Below are positions 27,404-37,345 of a stretch of DNA of 46,397 nucleotides, in pieces. Below the pieces are notes generated by a model. It was not told where the DNA came from. It worked only from the letters and a program-made list of their open reading frames with translations, and did not search any database. The first letter of the stretch is position 1, and each line of letters opens with the position of its first letter. The stretch is from Succinivibrio dextrinosolvens DSM 3072 (lineage in GTDB: Bacteria > Pseudomonadota > Gammaproteobacteria > Enterobacterales > Succinivibrionaceae). The DNA is taken from the NCBI RefSeq assembly GCF_900167015.1, contig NZ_FUXX01000021.1:1-46397 (forward strand), given 5' to 3'. The translations under genes were made by a program, and so were the position numbers.

Positions 27404-29217
27404 TATTTAGCCTCCTGTGCTGCCTTTCTAGCTTTTTCTGCTGCTTCTGCCTCTGCACCATATACACGCTTAGCAGGCTGGAAGGTTGTAATCTTAACAC
27501 CGCTGTAATCAATACGTGGCTCATCAGCACCGTCAGTTGACTTGAATGCTAATGAATGCTTTAAGAAGTTTAAATCATCACGCTGCTTGTATGCTCCGTC
27601 TGGACCATCTAAACGCTGATGTGAACCACGTGATTCCTTACGGTTAATTGCAGAGTGAACCATACACTGAGCAACATCTAGGGTATAGCCTAACTCAATT
27701 AAATTCATCCACTCGGTGTTGAATACACGACCGCGATCGGTTAAGCCAACGTTAACGATACGCTTCTGTAGATTCTTCAGAACGTCAATAGTCTTCTGCA
27801 TTGATTCTTCTTCACGGTAGATACCAACGCCGTCTTCCATTGACTGACCCATCTCATGACGGATCTTAGACATTGACTCGGTTCCCTTAACGTCGAACAG
27901 GCTTAATGCTCTCTTCTCAGCAGCCTCTGCCTGACGGGTTAGTTCTGCAGAATCGAAGTCCTTAACGTTATGAGCTCTTTCAACCATTGCGTCACCACCG
28001 ATCTTACCGAATACGATGGTCTCAACAAGTGAATTTGAACCTAGACGGTTTGCACCGTGGATACCTACTGATGCACACTCACCACCAGCATATAGACCAG
28101 GCATACGAGTTGCGGTATTACCGTCAGTCTCAATACCACCCATGGTGTAGTGAACAACTGGACGTACTGGAACAGGAGCCTTAACAGGGTCAACACCTGA
28201 GTAAGTCATTGCAAGTTCACAGATCAGAGGTAAACGCTCGTGTAAGTATTTCTCACCTAAGTGAGTTAAGTCTAGATGAACTGCCTCACCTAATGGATAC
28301 TTAATGGTACGGCCTTTCTTTGACTCGTTCCAGAATGCCTGTGACAGACGGTCACGTGGGCCTAATTCCATGTACTTGTTCTGAGGTTTTCCAACTGGAG
28401 TCTCAGGGCCTAGACCGTAATCCTGCAGGTAACGGTAACCATCCTTATTATATAGAACACCACCTTCACCACGGCAGCCTTCGGTCATTAACAGACCACA
28501 GCCTAGAAGACCTGTTGGGTGATACTGAACGAATTCCATATCACGTAGAGGTACGCCATGACGATATGCTAGAGCCATACCATCACCGGTTACGATACCG
28601 CCATTTGTATTGAATAGGTAGCAACGACCTGCACCACCAGTTGCTAAGAATACTGCCTTAGCATTGATCTGACGGAATACACCATTCTGTAGGTCATAGC
28701 AAACTACACCGCGGCACTCACCGTCTTCCTCTAGAAGATCTAAAACGAAGTGCTCATCAAAGCGGTGAATTGAAGGGAACTGTACGGAAGTCTGGTACAG
28801 TGTGTGTAACATGTGGAAGCCTGATTTATCTGCGGCGAACCAGGTACGTGGAACTTTCATACCACCGAAACGGCGAACGTTTACGTTACCATCTGGTTTA
28901 CGGCTCCAAGGACAGCCCCAGTGTTCTAGCTGGTATAACTCCTGAGGAGCCTGGCGAACGAACTTCTCTACAACGTCCTGTTCACATAACCAGTCACCAC
29001 CAGCAACTGTATCTTCGAAGTGTTTCTGATAAGAATCGTCGTCACGAACTACACCAGCAGCACCACCCTCAGCGGCAACAGTGTGTGAACGCATTGGGTA
29101 AACTTTGGAAATGAGTGCAACTTTTAATTTTGGATCTGCCTGAGCAACAGCAATAGCTGCACGAAGACCAGTACCACCAGCACCCACGATCGCAACATCG
29201 GCTTGATATTTTTCCAC
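27403..29217 (-). CDS. frdA: Fumarate reductase flavoprotein subunit A
   Basis: A 604-residue catalytic subunit that reduces fumarate to succinate in anaerobic respiration, on the cytoplasmic face of the membrane. The FAD dinucleotide-binding GAGGTG lies at 12-17. H45 in [10 protein letters not shown] is the expected covalent FAD attachment site. Active-site residues sit in QYHPTG (H233) and [10 protein letters not shown] (E246, R249). The A-B-C-D order, length and HPTG context favour fumarate reductase over succinate dehydrogenase. It heads frdABCD. The upstream region holds three perfect palindromes and a TATAAT (29301-29296) without a good -35, which suggests activator control. Confidence 0.96.
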   Translation of the reverse strand: MEKYQADVAIVGAGGTGLRAAIAVAQADPKLKVALISKVYPMRSHTVAAEGGAAGVVRDDDSYQKHFEDTVAGGDWLCEQDVVEKFVRQAPQELYQLEHWGCPWSRKPDGNVNVRRFGGMKVPRTWFAADKSGFHMLHTLYQTSVQFPSIHRFDEHFVLDLLEEDGECRGVVCYDLQNGVFRQINAKAVFLATGGAGRCYLFNTNGGIVTGDGMALAYRHGVPLRDMEFVQYHPTGLLGCGLLMTEGCRGEGGVLYNKDGYRYLQDYGLGPETPVGKPQNKYMELGPRDRLSQAFWNESKKGRTIKYPLGEAVHLDLTHLGEKYLHERLPLICELAMTYSGVDPVKAPVPVRPVVHYTMGGIETDGNTATRMPGLYAGGECASVGIHGANRLGSNSLVETIVFGKIGGDAMVERAHNVKDFDSAELTRQAEAAEKRALSLFDVKGTESMSKIRHEMGQSMEDGVGIYREEESMQKTIDVLKNLQKRIVNVGLTDRGRVFNTEWMNLIELGYTLDVAQCMVHSAINRKESRGSHQRLDGPDGAYKQRDDLNFLKHSLAFKSTDGADEPRIDYSGVKITTFQPAKRVYGAEAEAAEKARKAAQEAK

Positions 29218-29295
29218 GTGAATCTCCTAAATACCTATTGGTTAATCTGTCTGAAGTGACATTTACCAAGGTTAGCAAGCAAAAAAAACAGCATG

Positions 29296-29301
29296 ATTAT
29301 A
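29296..29301 (-). promoter_or_regulatory. Candidate -10 of frdABCD
   Basis: A perfect TATAAT on the minus strand would start transcription near 29289, about 72 nt before frdA. The -35 region is poor. Confidence 0.5.
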
Positions 29302-29342
29302 ACTGTAAATTAAAGTTTATTTTAATTTAAAATGTCTGTTTT

Positions 29343-29460
29343 TGTTAACATCTTGAAATATAAAATAAAAAATAATCTACAATATTAGACAAATGTCTAA
29401 ATTCTACGATATATCACAATTGTGAAACATTTATGGGCAATGATTGTTAAACAATCATTG
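29343..29460. promoter_or_regulatory. Cluster of palindromes upstream of frdA
   Basis: The cluster comprises TGTTAACA (29343-29350), TTAGACA-AA-TGTCTAA (29385-29400), TCACAATTGTGA (29414-29425) and CAATGATTGTT-A-AACAATCATTG arms (29438-29460). The last spans the psd stop codon but lacks a T run, so it is a poor terminator. The bound regulators are unknown. Confidence 0.55.
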
Positions 29461-30289
29461 AACGTCCCATTTTTACAGGAAGATTCTCCTGTAAATCCTT
29501 TGCTACTTCTCCGCCATTCTCCGGCCAGAGAGTAATAACTGTACTTCCATATTTGAAGTATCCGATTTCATCACCTTTTGAATAACGGATATCTTCATTC
29601 TCATATGTCTTGATTTCTAAACCCACCTTGCGATCAATTGTTCCTGACCATGAGGTGTGAATAGAACCTACGAGAGCTGCTCCGACCATCACAACACATA
29701 GTGTACCGATTGAAGTTTCAAAGAAACAGACCAGTCTCTCATTAACTGTATAAAGGTCAGGCATGTTCGAAATATTGTTTTTTCCAACAGGGAAAAGCTT
29801 TCCTGGAACATGAATTGTCTTGACCAGTTTGCCATCAATTGGCATATGGATTCTATGGTAGTTTGCAGGTGACAGGTATATGCAGGCAAATCTGCCATTT
29901 TCAAAACACTTTGAATCCTGTTCATTACCACCAACCAATGCCTTTAACGAATAATCCAGACCTTTAGCCTGTATCAGTCTTCCCGCATCAATTATACCTG
30001 CATGACCTATAGTTCCGTCTGTAGGACAAACTGCAATACAATCGCTGTCTATAGGTCTTAATTCCGGTTTTAATTTTCTTATAAAAAAATCGTTAAAAGT
30101 TTTGTATGAGGTAATGTCCGAATTAGCAACCTCATCCAAATTAATGTTGAAAGTCTTAATAAAGTTTTTTATTAAAAACTGTGTGAACTTTCCCATTGGA
30201 ACATCGGTTAACTTAGCGGATAGCGATGTTAATGTAGTGAATGGGGTAAGTGTCTCAACTGTTTTTAGTAAAAAAGACGTAAAAGTCAT
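29447..30289 (-). CDS. psd: Phosphatidylserine decarboxylase proenzyme
   Basis: A 280-residue inner-membrane-associated enzyme making phosphatidylethanolamine. The proenzyme cleaves itself to give a pyruvoyl group. The cleavage site is G248-S249 in FKYGSTVITLW, where most relatives have LGST, so the residue before the glycine is tyrosine here. The catalytic triad includes D91 (PTDGTIG) and H145 (ANYHRIHMP). AGAGGA precedes the ATG. It lies upstream of frd on the same strand, with 229 bp between. Confidence 0.95.
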   Translation of the reverse strand: MTFTSFLLKTVETLTPFTTLTSLSAKLTDVPMGKFTQFLIKNFIKTFNINLDEVANSDITSYKTFNDFFIRKLKPELRPIDSDCIAVCPTDGTIGHAGIIDAGRLIQAKGLDYSLKALVGGNEQDSKCFENGRFACIYLSPANYHRIHMPIDGKLVKTIHVPGKLFPVGKNNISNMPDLYTVNERLVCFFETSIGTLCVVMVGAALVGSIHTSWSGTIDRKVGLEIKTYENEDIRYSKGDEIGYFKYGSTVITLWPENGGEVAKDLQENLPVKMGRSMIV

Positions 30290-30490
30290 ATTTTTCCTCT
30301 TTAAATCTGCGGTGCAGATCTCTTAAATTCTAGTAGATATTTGAGTAAACGATAGATTCTACCAAAAAAACAAAAGTACAAAGATAAAGTTTTTAATTAA
30401 ATTGAGGGACGGTTCAAATTTCTGAATAGAGGAATTTGTTCTTTTTTCAATTGTTCTTAAAAGAGAAATAAAAAAAATCTAAAAAAAATG

Positions 30491-30518
30491 TTGACATGAG
30501 TAAAAAATAATCTATAAT
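30491..30518 (+). promoter_or_regulatory. Consensus sigma-70 promoter of tRNA-Gly
   Basis: A perfect TTGACA (30491-30496), a 16-bp spacer and a perfect TATAAT (30513-30518). Confidence 0.9.
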
Positions 30519-30532
30519 GGCCCACATCGGAT

Positions 30533-30608
30533 GCGGGAATAGCTCAGTTGGTAGAGCATAACCTTGCCATGGTTAGGGTCGCGAGTTCGAACCTCGTTTC
30601 CCGCTCCA
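30533..30608 (+). tRNA. tRNA-Gly (anticodon GCC)
   Basis: A 76-nt cloverleaf with acceptor GCGGGAA/TTCCCGC, anticodon loop TTGCCAT, T-arm GAGTTCGAACCTC and encoded CCA. Confidence 0.96.
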
Positions 30609-30618
30609 AACTAAAGAG

Positions 30619-30645
30619 GATTTGCAATTGCAAATCTTTTTTTTT
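30619..30645 (+). terminator. Terminator of tRNA-Gly
   Basis: GATTTGCAA/TTGCAAATC (30619-30636) is followed by nine T residues. Confidence 0.9.
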
Positions 30646-30917
30646 ATCCATACGACCAGTTTTAATTCCTCAGATAATCATATCTAAATCAACTCTATAC
30701 AAATCTGTTTGTGTATAAAATATATTATTCAATTTTTAATATCCATTGCGTGGTAGTACACAAAATTACAATTTTGTTATTTTTTTGCAATATATAGAAA
30801 GTAGAATCAGTTTTTTCTATGACTTTCGTGCAGAGTTTCAATAAGGTATAATCACAGTTATTTTTAGAAACTAGTTTTATTTAATACGTTAATTGATCAA
30901 TTAAAAAGATATAAAAA
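30646..30917 (+). promoter_or_regulatory. Upstream region of secA with candidate promoter
   Basis: TATAAT at 30847-30852 is a likely -10, with a weak -35. No SecM-like arrest peptide precedes secA, unlike in E. coli. The perfect repeat CAAAATT-AC-AATTTTG (30761-30776) has no evident role. Confidence 0.45.
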
Positions 30918-33593
30918 ATGTTTGTCACTTCTATTGTTACCAAGATTATTGGTAGTTCAAATCAAAGAACAGTCAAAAAGCTATCTAAGATAGTTAAGGC
31001 AATTAATGCACTTGAACCTCAGTTTGCAGACGTTAAAGACGAGGAATTTAAAGAATATACTGCTAAGTTTAAATCCAGACTCGAGAACGGAGAAACCTAC
31101 GAGGCTCTGTTACCTGAAGTATTCGCTTGTGCTAGAGAAGCTGCGAAGAGATCTCTAGGTTTAAGACCTTTTGATGTTCAGCTTATGGGTGGCATTGTTT
31201 TAAATGCAAATCGTATTGCTGAAATGAAAACCGGTGAAGGTAAGACTCTTACCGCTCTTTTACCTTGCTATTTAAATGCATTATCAGGAAACGGTGTTCA
31301 CGTTGTTACTGTTAACGATTATCTGGCAAAGCGTGATAGCGACTGGTCAAGACCATTCTATACTCTGCTAGGTATGACTGTTGGTGTTAACGTTCCAGGT
31401 ATGTCTCCTGAAGAAAAAAGAGCTGCTTATGCCTGTGATGTAACATATGGAACCAATAATGAGTTCGGTTTCGATTATCTTCGTGACAACATGGCTTACT
31501 CAAATGATCAGAAGGTTCAGAGAAAACTGAACTATGCCTTAGTTGACGAGGTTGATTCTGTTCTTATCGATGAAGCAAGAACTCCTTTGATTATTTCTGG
31601 TGCCGCAGAGAATTCTGCTCAGGCCTATATGGCTGTTGACAAACTTATCCCTGGACTGATTTTCCAGGAAAAAGAGGATACAGAAACTTACACCGGAGAT
31701 GGTGACTATACTCTTGACCTTAAGAGTAAGCAGGCTTTTCTGACAGAACGTGGTCAGATTAAGATTGAAGAGCGACTGATTGAAGCTGGACTTCTTCCAA
31801 AGGGAGATAAATTATTCAGCTCAGAGCATATTTCATTACTTCATCACGTAATGGCCGCTTTAAAAGCTCATACCTTATTTAAAAAGGATGTTGATTACGT
31901 TGTAGAAAACGGTGAAGTATTAATTATTGATGAACATACCGGAAGAAAGATGGAAGGACGTCGTTGGTCAGATGGACTTCATCAGGCTGTAGAGGCTAAA
32001 GAGAAGGTTGAAGTTCATGCTGAAAATCAGACATTAGCATCTATTACTTTCCAGAACTATTTCCGTATGTATAAGAAACTTGCTGGTATGACTGGTACTG
32101 CTGATACAGAGGCATACGAATTCCAGCAGATTTACGGACTACAGACTATTGTTCTTCCAACTAATCGTCCAATGATCCGTAAGGATATGGCCGATCTGAT
32201 TTATTTAACTGAAGATCAGAAATATGCTGCTATTGTTGAAGATATCAAGAAAACTGTTGAAGCCGGTCGACCAGTTCTTGTTGGTACCATTTCAATTGAA
32301 AATTCTGAAAAATTATCCAGACTTCTAACCAAACTTGGAATTAAGCATCAGGTTCTGAATGCTAAGTTCCACGAGATGGAAGCTCATATTGTTGCTCAGG
32401 CCGGTCGTCCAGGCACCGTTACAATTGCTACTAACATGGCTGGTCGTGGTACAGATATTATTCTTGGCGGTAATTTACAGTCTGACATTCTTGCATTAGG
32501 AGAAAATCCAACTGCAGAACAGGTTGAGAAGGTTAAGAAAGACTGGCAGGAAAGACATGATGCTGTCCTAAAGGCTGGTGGTCTACATATTATTGGTTCT
32601 GAGAGACACGAATCAAGACGTATTGATAATCAGCTGAGAGGTCGTGCCGGACGTCAGGGTGACCCAGGTTCATCAAGATTCTATCTGTCTATGGATGATA
32701 ATCTGATGAAGCTTTTCGGCTCAGAAAAATTAAAGTCTTTCATGCAGAGAATGGGCATGAATGATGGTCAGCCTCTTGAGCACAAATTCATAACAAGAGC
32801 AATTGAGTCTGCTCAGAGAAAGGTTGAGACTAGAAACTTTGATATTCGTAAGAGTCTTCTTGAGTATGATGATGTTGCCAATGAACAGCGTAAAGTTATC
32901 TATGAAGAGAGAAACGCCGTTTTAGATGGTGAGGATATCTCTGAGACAATTCATAATATCTTTGAGGATGTTATTGACAGCGTTATTTCTAAATACATCG
33001 AGCCAAATTCTCTTCTTGAGAACTGGGATATTGAAGGACTGAAGAAAGAGTTACAGGGAGCTTACCTGATTGATGCTCCTGTAGATGCCTGGATTAAGGA
33101 AGATGATAAGCTTGTCGAGGCAGATATCCGTAAAAAGATTATCGATATAGCCCATGCTCAGTATGCTGCTAAATGTGAACTTATCGGTCCTGATAATCAG
33201 CATCAGCTTGAACGTCAGATTATGCTTCAGTGTATTGATACATTATGGAAAGAACATCTTTCTGCAATGGATTATATGCGTCAGGGTATCGGACTTCAGG
33301 GCTATGCTCAGAAGAATCCTAAGTATGAATACAAGATTCAGTCATTTAATCTATTTACCAAGATGCTTGATAATCTGAAGCTTCAGGTTGTTTCATTCTT
33401 ATGCAGAGTTCAGGTTCGTCTAAAGACTCCTGAGGAAGCTGAAGCAGAGAGAGCTCAGATTGAGGCTGCTAGAGAAGAGCAGAGAATGAGAGAAGAGGCT
33501 AAACAATATGCAAATATGCATATTGGCAGAAACGATCCTTGTCCTTGTGGCTCAGGTAAGAAATACAAAGCATGTCACGGTAGATTTGTTTAA
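30918..33593 (+). CDS. secA: Preprotein translocase ATPase SecA
   Basis: An 891-residue cytosolic and membrane-associated motor that drives protein export through SecYEG. Walker A GEGKT lies at 106-110 and the DEVD helicase motif at 210-213. The second nucleotide-binding fold includes [14 protein letters not shown] and the arginine-finger region [13 protein letters not shown]. The C-terminal zinc-binding SecB/ribosome tail [19 protein letters not shown] is intact. The N-terminus [21 protein letters not shown] aligns with the family start. No clear Shine-Dalgarno is present (AGATATAAAAA before the ATG). It stands alone with its own terminator. Confidence 0.97.
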   Translation: MFVTSIVTKIIGSSNQRTVKKLSKIVKAINALEPQFADVKDEEFKEYTAKFKSRLENGETYEALLPEVFACAREAAKRSLGLRPFDVQLMGGIVLNANRIAEMKTGEGKTLTALLPCYLNALSGNGVHVVTVNDYLAKRDSDWSRPFYTLLGMTVGVNVPGMSPEEKRAAYACDVTYGTNNEFGFDYLRDNMAYSNDQKVQRKLNYALVDEVDSVLIDEARTPLIISGAAENSAQAYMAVDKLIPGLIFQEKEDTETYTGDGDYTLDLKSKQAFLTERGQIKIEERLIEAGLLPKGDKLFSSEHISLLHHVMAALKAHTLFKKDVDYVVENGEVLIIDEHTGRKMEGRRWSDGLHQAVEAKEKVEVHAENQTLASITFQNYFRMYKKLAGMTGTADTEAYEFQQIYGLQTIVLPTNRPMIRKDMADLIYLTEDQKYAAIVEDIKKTVEAGRPVLVGTISIENSEKLSRLLTKLGIKHQVLNAKFHEMEAHIVAQAGRPGTVTIATNMAGRGTDIILGGNLQSDILALGENPTAEQVEKVKKDWQERHDAVLKAGGLHIIGSERHESRRIDNQLRGRAGRQGDPGSSRFYLSMDDNLMKLFGSEKLKSFMQRMGMNDGQPLEHKFITRAIESAQRKVETRNFDIRKSLLEYDDVANEQRKVIYEERNAVLDGEDISETIHNIFEDVIDSVISKYIEPNSLLENWDIEGLKKELQGAYLIDAPVDAWIKEDDKLVEADIRKKIIDIAHAQYAAKCELIGPDNQHQLERQIMLQCIDTLWKEHLSAMDYMRQGIGLQGYAQKNPKYEYKIQSFNLFTKMLDNLKLQVVSFLCRVQVRLKTPEEAEAERAQIEAAREEQRMREEAKQYANMHIGRNDPCPCGSGKKYKACHGRFV

Positions 33594-33624
33594 AAACTAA
33601 CAGAATCGCATAAAAAACATATCT

Positions 33625-33672
33625 AAAGACCTTGTCCTTAAATTTTTAATAAAAAGGACAAGGTCTTTTTTC
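33625..33672 (+). terminator. Terminator of secA
   Basis: A perfect 15-bp stem (33625-33639 with 33654-33668), 14-nt loop and T-rich tail. Confidence 0.93.
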
Positions 33673-33713
33673 TTATTTTTCAAGTTTTTTTAGGATTTTT
33701 TTTTATAAATTGC

Positions 33714-33742
33714 TTGACTGAAATACGGCTATATGGTTTAAT
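33714..33742 (+). promoter_or_regulatory. Promoter of the tRNA-Phe pair
   Basis: TTGACT (33714-33719), a 17-bp spacer and TTTAAT (33737-33742), followed by a GC-rich AACCGCCG stretch as seen in stringently controlled stable-RNA promoters. Confidence 0.75.
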
Positions 33743-33752
33743 AACCGCCGTT

Positions 33753-33828
33753 GCCCAGATAGCTCAGTCGGTAGAGCAGGGGATTGAAAATCCCCGTGTC
33801 GGCGGTTCGATTCCGTCTCTGGGCACCA
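33753..33828 (+). tRNA. tRNA-Phe (anticodon GAA), copy 1
   Basis: A 76-nt cloverleaf with acceptor GCCCAGA/TCTGGGC, anticodon loop TTGAAAA and encoded CCA. Confidence 0.96.
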
Positions 33829-33851
33829 TCTAAAAAATTATATCTTAATAT

Positions 33852-33927
33852 GCCCAGATAGCTCAGTCGGTAGAGCAGGGGATTGAAAATCCCCGTGTCG
33901 GCGGTTCGATTCCGTCTCTGGGCACCA
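33852..33927 (+). tRNA. tRNA-Phe (anticodon GAA), copy 2
   Basis: The mature sequence is identical to copy 1. The 99-bp spacing and the shared ATCTAAA directly after both genes show a recent tandem duplication. Confidence 0.96.
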
Positions 33928-34108
33928 TCTAAATCAGAAATCCCCTTAACTTTTTATCTCATATATATATTTTGTTGTATTACTGTTTTTTTTGTAAAAT
34001 ATATGACACTTTTTTAAGTTTTGTCATTACTAAAATCCTTATACAACAACAAGTAAACAAAATTTCTTTGTTTTTTGGGATGTTAAAAAAATATCTCAAT
34101 TATTGTCA
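33928..34108. other. AT-rich spacer downstream of tRNA-Phe
   Basis: No gene or clear terminator was seen between the second tRNA-Phe and the next promoter. Confidence 0.4.
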
Positions 34109-34136
34109 TTACATTGTCCAATATTTTTAATATAAT
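34109..34136 (+). promoter_or_regulatory. Promoter of the XRE leader RNA
   Basis: TTACAT (34109-34114), a 16-bp spacer and a perfect TATAAT (34131-34136), followed by ATGCGCG. Transcription would start near 34143, about 325 nt before the XRE gene. Confidence 0.6.
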
Positions 34137-34142
34137 ATGCGC

Positions 34143-34467
34143 GTCTTTCAAGAATGTGCTTATAAATACCAATTGAGTCATTCGTTGGTATTTGTTTTTA
34201 TGGTTTCTTCTTTGAAGAAAAAATTGTCAGTTGAATCAGACAGCCAACTAAACAAAAGTATTTGATTAGTTGTTTTGTTTGTGTGGCTTTAGATTGTTTC
34301 TCAGTCTTTGGTTTTACTGATGATTGGGCAGGACTTGCCCTATATGTTTCTAGTTCTGTCCTTTTGACTGGATTATTAACATGAACCAAATGAAGTGGTT
34401 TCACTTCTGGAAATCTCTCTGTTTGTGAGAGGTTGGATGTCACTAGAATAATAAAGCATGGATTATA
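34143..34467 (+). ncRNA. Hairpin-rich leader or small RNA upstream of the XRE gene
   Basis: The first hairpin (AAATACCAA at 34164-34172 with TTGGTATTT at 34185-34193, then TTTGTTTTT) is a good intrinsic terminator. It lies only about 57 nt after the predicted start, so a short RNA or an attenuator is possible. Further stems follow: TTTCTTC/GAAGAAA (34204-34220), TCAGT/ACTGA (34301-34320), GGGCA/TGCCC (34326-34340), GAAGTG/CACTTC with GTTT loop (34392-34407) and CTCTC/GAGAG (34415-34431). It matches no RNA family that I recognise. Confidence 0.4.
34164..34199 (+). terminator. Early terminator or attenuator in the XRE leader
   Basis: A 9-bp stem with 12-nt loop, followed by TTTGTTTTT. Confidence 0.65.
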
Positions 34468-34728
34468 ATGAAAAAACAAATTCAATTATCTGCTAGTGCT
34501 GAGAGCGCTTTAAAGAAATTAGGCAGAAGCATCAAAACTGCTCGTATTAGAAGAGGTATTACCGCAACTTCTATGGCTGAACTTATGGAAACAACCCGTG
34601 TAACTTTAGGTTCAATTGAAGATGGTCTTCCATCTGTTTCTATGGGTCATTATATTAAAGCCTTATCTGTTTTAGGACTGGATCTTCGTTTAACAAATAT
34701 TTTGCTAGAAGAAACCACTAGAGTCTAA
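34468..34728 (+). CDS. Small XRE-family helix-turn-helix regulator
   Basis: An 86-residue protein that is almost entirely one Cro/CI-type DNA-binding domain (about residues 18-78). RSIKTARIRRGITATSMAEL holds the first helices, MAELMETTRVTLGSIEDG the recognition region, and IKALSVLGLDLRLTNIL the last helix. This resembles HipB-type antitoxins, but no toxin or other partner gene is adjacent; kdsD follows after a terminator. No Shine-Dalgarno is evident. The leader of about 325 nt is the striking feature. Its target is unknown. Confidence 0.8.
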   Translation: MKKQIQLSASAESALKKLGRSIKTARIRRGITATSMAELMETTRVTLGSIEDGLPSVSMGHYIKALSVLGLDLRLTNILLEETTRV

Positions 34729-34737
34729 TCGTTTACT

Positions 34738-34766
34738 GTGTCCTGTTTGTTCTTCAAACGGGACAC
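34738..34766 (+). terminator. Terminator of the XRE gene
   Basis: A 12-bp stem with one G-U pair (34738-34749 with 34755-34766), loop TTCTT and a short, weak T tail. Confidence 0.7.
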
Positions 34767-34825
34767 TTCATTCAAAAAATCCTTCATCTCTATATTTCTC
34801 CCAAGTACTCGAATTTAATTTTTGT

Positions 34826-34853
34826 TTGATGAGACTTAATCGCGTGATAAAAT
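34826..34853 (+). promoter_or_regulatory. Promoter of kdsD-hldE
   Basis: TTGATG (34826-34831), a 16-bp spacer and TGA-TAAAAT, an extended -10 ending at 34853. The start would be near 34860. Confidence 0.7.
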
Positions 34854-34887
34854 ACCTAAATTCTTTGAAAAGTTAGGAGTTACTATT

Positions 34888-35859
34888 TTGTCATCTCAAG
34901 CATGTATTAACGCAGGTGTAAGAGTCTTAAAAGAAGAGGCTCAGGCTCTAATTGATTTAATTCCTTCAATCAATGAAAATTTCGTAAAAGCATGTCAGAT
35001 AATTCTGAACACCAAGGGAAAAGTTATTCTTACAGGTGTTGGTAAATCTGGCCATATTGCTACTAAAATTGCCTCAACACTGGCAAGTACAGGTACCCAG
35101 TCATTCTTTGTTCAGGCAGGTGAAGCTGCACACGGAGATTTAGGCATGATTGGCAAGGATGACTGTGTAATTGCAATTTCAAATTCAGGTGAAGGTTCTG
35201 AATTAAAAATTCTTATTCCAATTCTAAAACGTAGAAGTATTCCTCTTATCGCTATTGTTGGTGATACTGAATCTAGCCTTGGAAAGGCTGCAAATGTTAC
35301 ACTTTCTGCTCATGTTGAAAAAGAGGCCTGTCCATTGAATCTTGCTCCGACCTCATCTTCAACAGCTGAGTTGGCAATGGGTGATGCTCTTGCAGTTGCT
35401 CTGATTGAATCAAGAGGCTTTACCGAGCGAGATTTTGCCATGAGTCATCCTGGTGGCGCTTTAGGTAGACGTTTGCTGGTTCACTGCCAGGATGTTATGC
35501 ATAAGGGTAATGAGATTCCTGTAGTTAAGTCCACTGTTTCCTTAAAGGAAGCTCTGTTTGAAATGACTCAGAAGACTTTAGGTTTTATCTGTATTGTTAA
35601 TGAGAAGCACGAACTTGTTGGTGTATATACAGATGGCGATTTAAGACGTTCTCTGGAAAAGGGCGCAACTATAAACGCAAATATCTCAGATCTGATGAGT
35701 ACCTCAGTACGTGGTGTTGTAAGTGCTGATACTCTTGCTGCTGATGCTCTTGCTATGATGCATAAGCTTAAGATTAATTCAATGATTGTTACTGATAAGG
35801 ACAATCATCCAATAGGCGCATTTAATCTTCATGATCTAATGCAGGCCGGAATTATTTAG
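34888..35859 (+). CDS. kdsD: Arabinose-5-phosphate isomerase, KdsD/KpsF family
   Basis: A 323-residue cytosolic enzyme converting ribulose-5-phosphate to arabinose-5-phosphate, the first step to Kdo for LPS. The SIS domain spans about 35-180, with ILTGVGKSGHIATK (active-site K53) and ISNSGEGSE. Two CBS domains fill the C-terminus (about 205-323). The start codon is TTG, set by TAGGAG 8-9 nt upstream. It is followed after 12 nt by hldE, so Kdo and heptose synthesis are paired in one operon. Confidence 0.93.
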   Translation: MSSQACINAGVRVLKEEAQALIDLIPSINENFVKACQIILNTKGKVILTGVGKSGHIATKIASTLASTGTQSFFVQAGEAAHGDLGMIGKDDCVIAISNSGEGSELKILIPILKRRSIPLIAIVGDTESSLGKAANVTLSAHVEKEACPLNLAPTSSSTAELAMGDALAVALIESRGFTERDFAMSHPGGALGRRLLVHCQDVMHKGNEIPVVKSTVSLKEALFEMTQKTLGFICIVNEKHELVGVYTDGDLRRSLEKGATINANISDLMSTSVRGVVSADTLAADALAMMHKLKINSMIVTDKDNHPIGAFNLHDLMQAGII

Positions 35860-35871
35860 GAAAAAAATAAG

Positions 35872-37293
35872 ATGAATTCTGCTAAGTCAGTTAATTTTAC
35901 TGGTCTTGTAACTGTAGTTGGTGATGTGATGCTGGACAGTTACTGGAAAGGTCCAAGTAATAGAATTTCACCAGAAGCTCCTGTACCTGTTGTTCGTGTA
36001 ACCGATAGAGAAGAACGAGCAGGTGGAGCTGCTAACGTTGCAATCAATATTGCTTCATTAGGCGCTCCATGTAATCTCGTTGGTATAGTTGGTGAGGATA
36101 AGAACGCTGAGATTTTAGAAAAAATCGTTAGATCTCATTCAATTAAGACAGATTTTGTTCTTACAAAAGATCATCCAACTATTACAAAGCTTAGAGTTTT
36201 ATCAAGAAATCAGCAGTTATTACGTCTGGATTTTGAAGATTCTTTTTCTAATCTAGATGAGGATATGATTTTAAAATCCTTTAAAGAATCTATAAAGAAC
36301 TCAAAGGTCGTAATTTTTTCTGACTACGGAAAAGGTTCTCTTGCTTCAGTAAGTAAGATGATCGAGATTACCTCCTCTTTGGGAATTATGTCTCTTATCG
36401 ATCCTAAGGGAACTGATTTTGAGAAATACAGAGGAGCAACTCTTCTTACCCCAAATATGTCTGAGTTTGAAGCTGTTGTTGGTAAGGTTGCTAATGATGA
36501 TGATTTGGAGCAGAAGGCTCTTGCTCTAATCAATAAGTTAGATTTGAAAATGCTTCTGGTTACCAGATCTGAAGACGGCATGTCTCTAATACGTCCTGGA
36601 ATGAATGCAGTTCATCTTCCAACATATGCTCGTGAGGTTTACGATGTAACTGGTGCCGGAGACACTGTTATCGGTACTCTAGGTACCTGTCTTGCAAGTG
36701 GCATGGATATTGTTACTTCATGTGAATATGCTAACAGTGCTGCGGGTATTGTTGTTGGCAAGATTGGAACTTCAACTGTATCTCCTCAGGAGCTTGAGAG
36801 AGCTTTAGGAAAGAATGCCGAATCTCACGGTGTTTTATCTGAGGATGAGCTTTATAAGGTTGTAAGAGAGCTTCAGTCACACGGAGAAAAGGTTGTAATG
36901 ACCAATGGCTGTTTTGATATTATTCATCCTGGCCATGTAACATATCTAAGGCAGGCTAAGGCTCTTGGTAGCAAACTGATTGTTGCTGTAAATTCAGATG
37001 ATTCTGTTAAACGCCTAAAGGGAGATTCTCGACCAATCAACTCTTTAGAAGACAGAATTGCCGTATTAAGCGGGTTATCTTCCGTTGATTATGTTGTTTC
37101 ATTCAGTGAGGATACTCCTCAGAAACTGATTTCAAGAATCCTTCCGGATATTCTGGTTAAAGGCGGCGATTATAAGGTTGAGGAAATTGCCGGTCATAAA
37201 GAAGTAATTGCAAACGGAGGTAAGGTTGTAATTATTCCTTTTGTGGAGGGAAAATCAACAACACGAATCGTTAATAAGATTCAGAACGTCTAA
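35872..37293 (+). CDS. hldE: Bifunctional heptose-7-phosphate kinase / heptose-1-phosphate adenylyltransferase
   Basis: A 473-residue fusion enzyme for ADP-heptose, the LPS inner-core sugar donor. The N-terminal ribokinase-like domain (about 1-315) has the [13 protein letters not shown] start and the catalytic TGAGDT (260-265). The C-terminal nucleotidyltransferase domain (about 340-473) has [16 protein letters not shown], with HPGH at 352-355. AGGA precedes the ATG. Full length, as in E. coli HldE (477). Confidence 0.96.
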   Translation: MNSAKSVNFTGLVTVVGDVMLDSYWKGPSNRISPEAPVPVVRVTDREERAGGAANVAINIASLGAPCNLVGIVGEDKNAEILEKIVRSHSIKTDFVLTKDHPTITKLRVLSRNQQLLRLDFEDSFSNLDEDMILKSFKESIKNSKVVIFSDYGKGSLASVSKMIEITSSLGIMSLIDPKGTDFEKYRGATLLTPNMSEFEAVVGKVANDDDLEQKALALINKLDLKMLLVTRSEDGMSLIRPGMNAVHLPTYAREVYDVTGAGDTVIGTLGTCLASGMDIVTSCEYANSAAGIVVGKIGTSTVSPQELERALGKNAESHGVLSEDELYKVVRELQSHGEKVVMTNGCFDIIHPGHVTYLRQAKALGSKLIVAVNSDDSVKRLKGDSRPINSLEDRIAVLSGLSSVDYVVSFSEDTPQKLISRILPDILVKGGDYKVEEIAGHKEVIANGGKVVIIPFVEGKSTTRIVNKIQNV

Positions 37294-37297
37294 TAAA

Positions 37298-37325
37298 AAA
37301 CTCTCCATTTGGAGAGTTTCTTTTT
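37298..37325 (+). terminator. Terminator of kdsD-hldE
   Basis: A 9-bp stem AAACTCTCC/GGAGAGTTT with loop ATTT, then CTTTTT. It also faces the end of the convergent hfq-like gene. Confidence 0.88.
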
Positions 37326-37345
37326 ATGCATGCAAAATAAACTGT

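Noticed and set aside
30761..30776. Perfect inverted repeat CAAAATT-AC-AATTTTG before secA
   Set aside because: It is AT-only, in AT-rich DNA and without a T run; likely chance.
34200..34265. A 21-codon frame right after the early terminator in the XRE leader
   Set aside because: It is preceded by a T run rather than a ribosome site.
34198..34485. A 95-codon minus-strand frame over the XRE leader
   Set aside because: No ribosome site and a composition unlike the neighbouring proteins. It overlaps the start of the XRE gene, and the region is better explained as a hairpin-rich leader.
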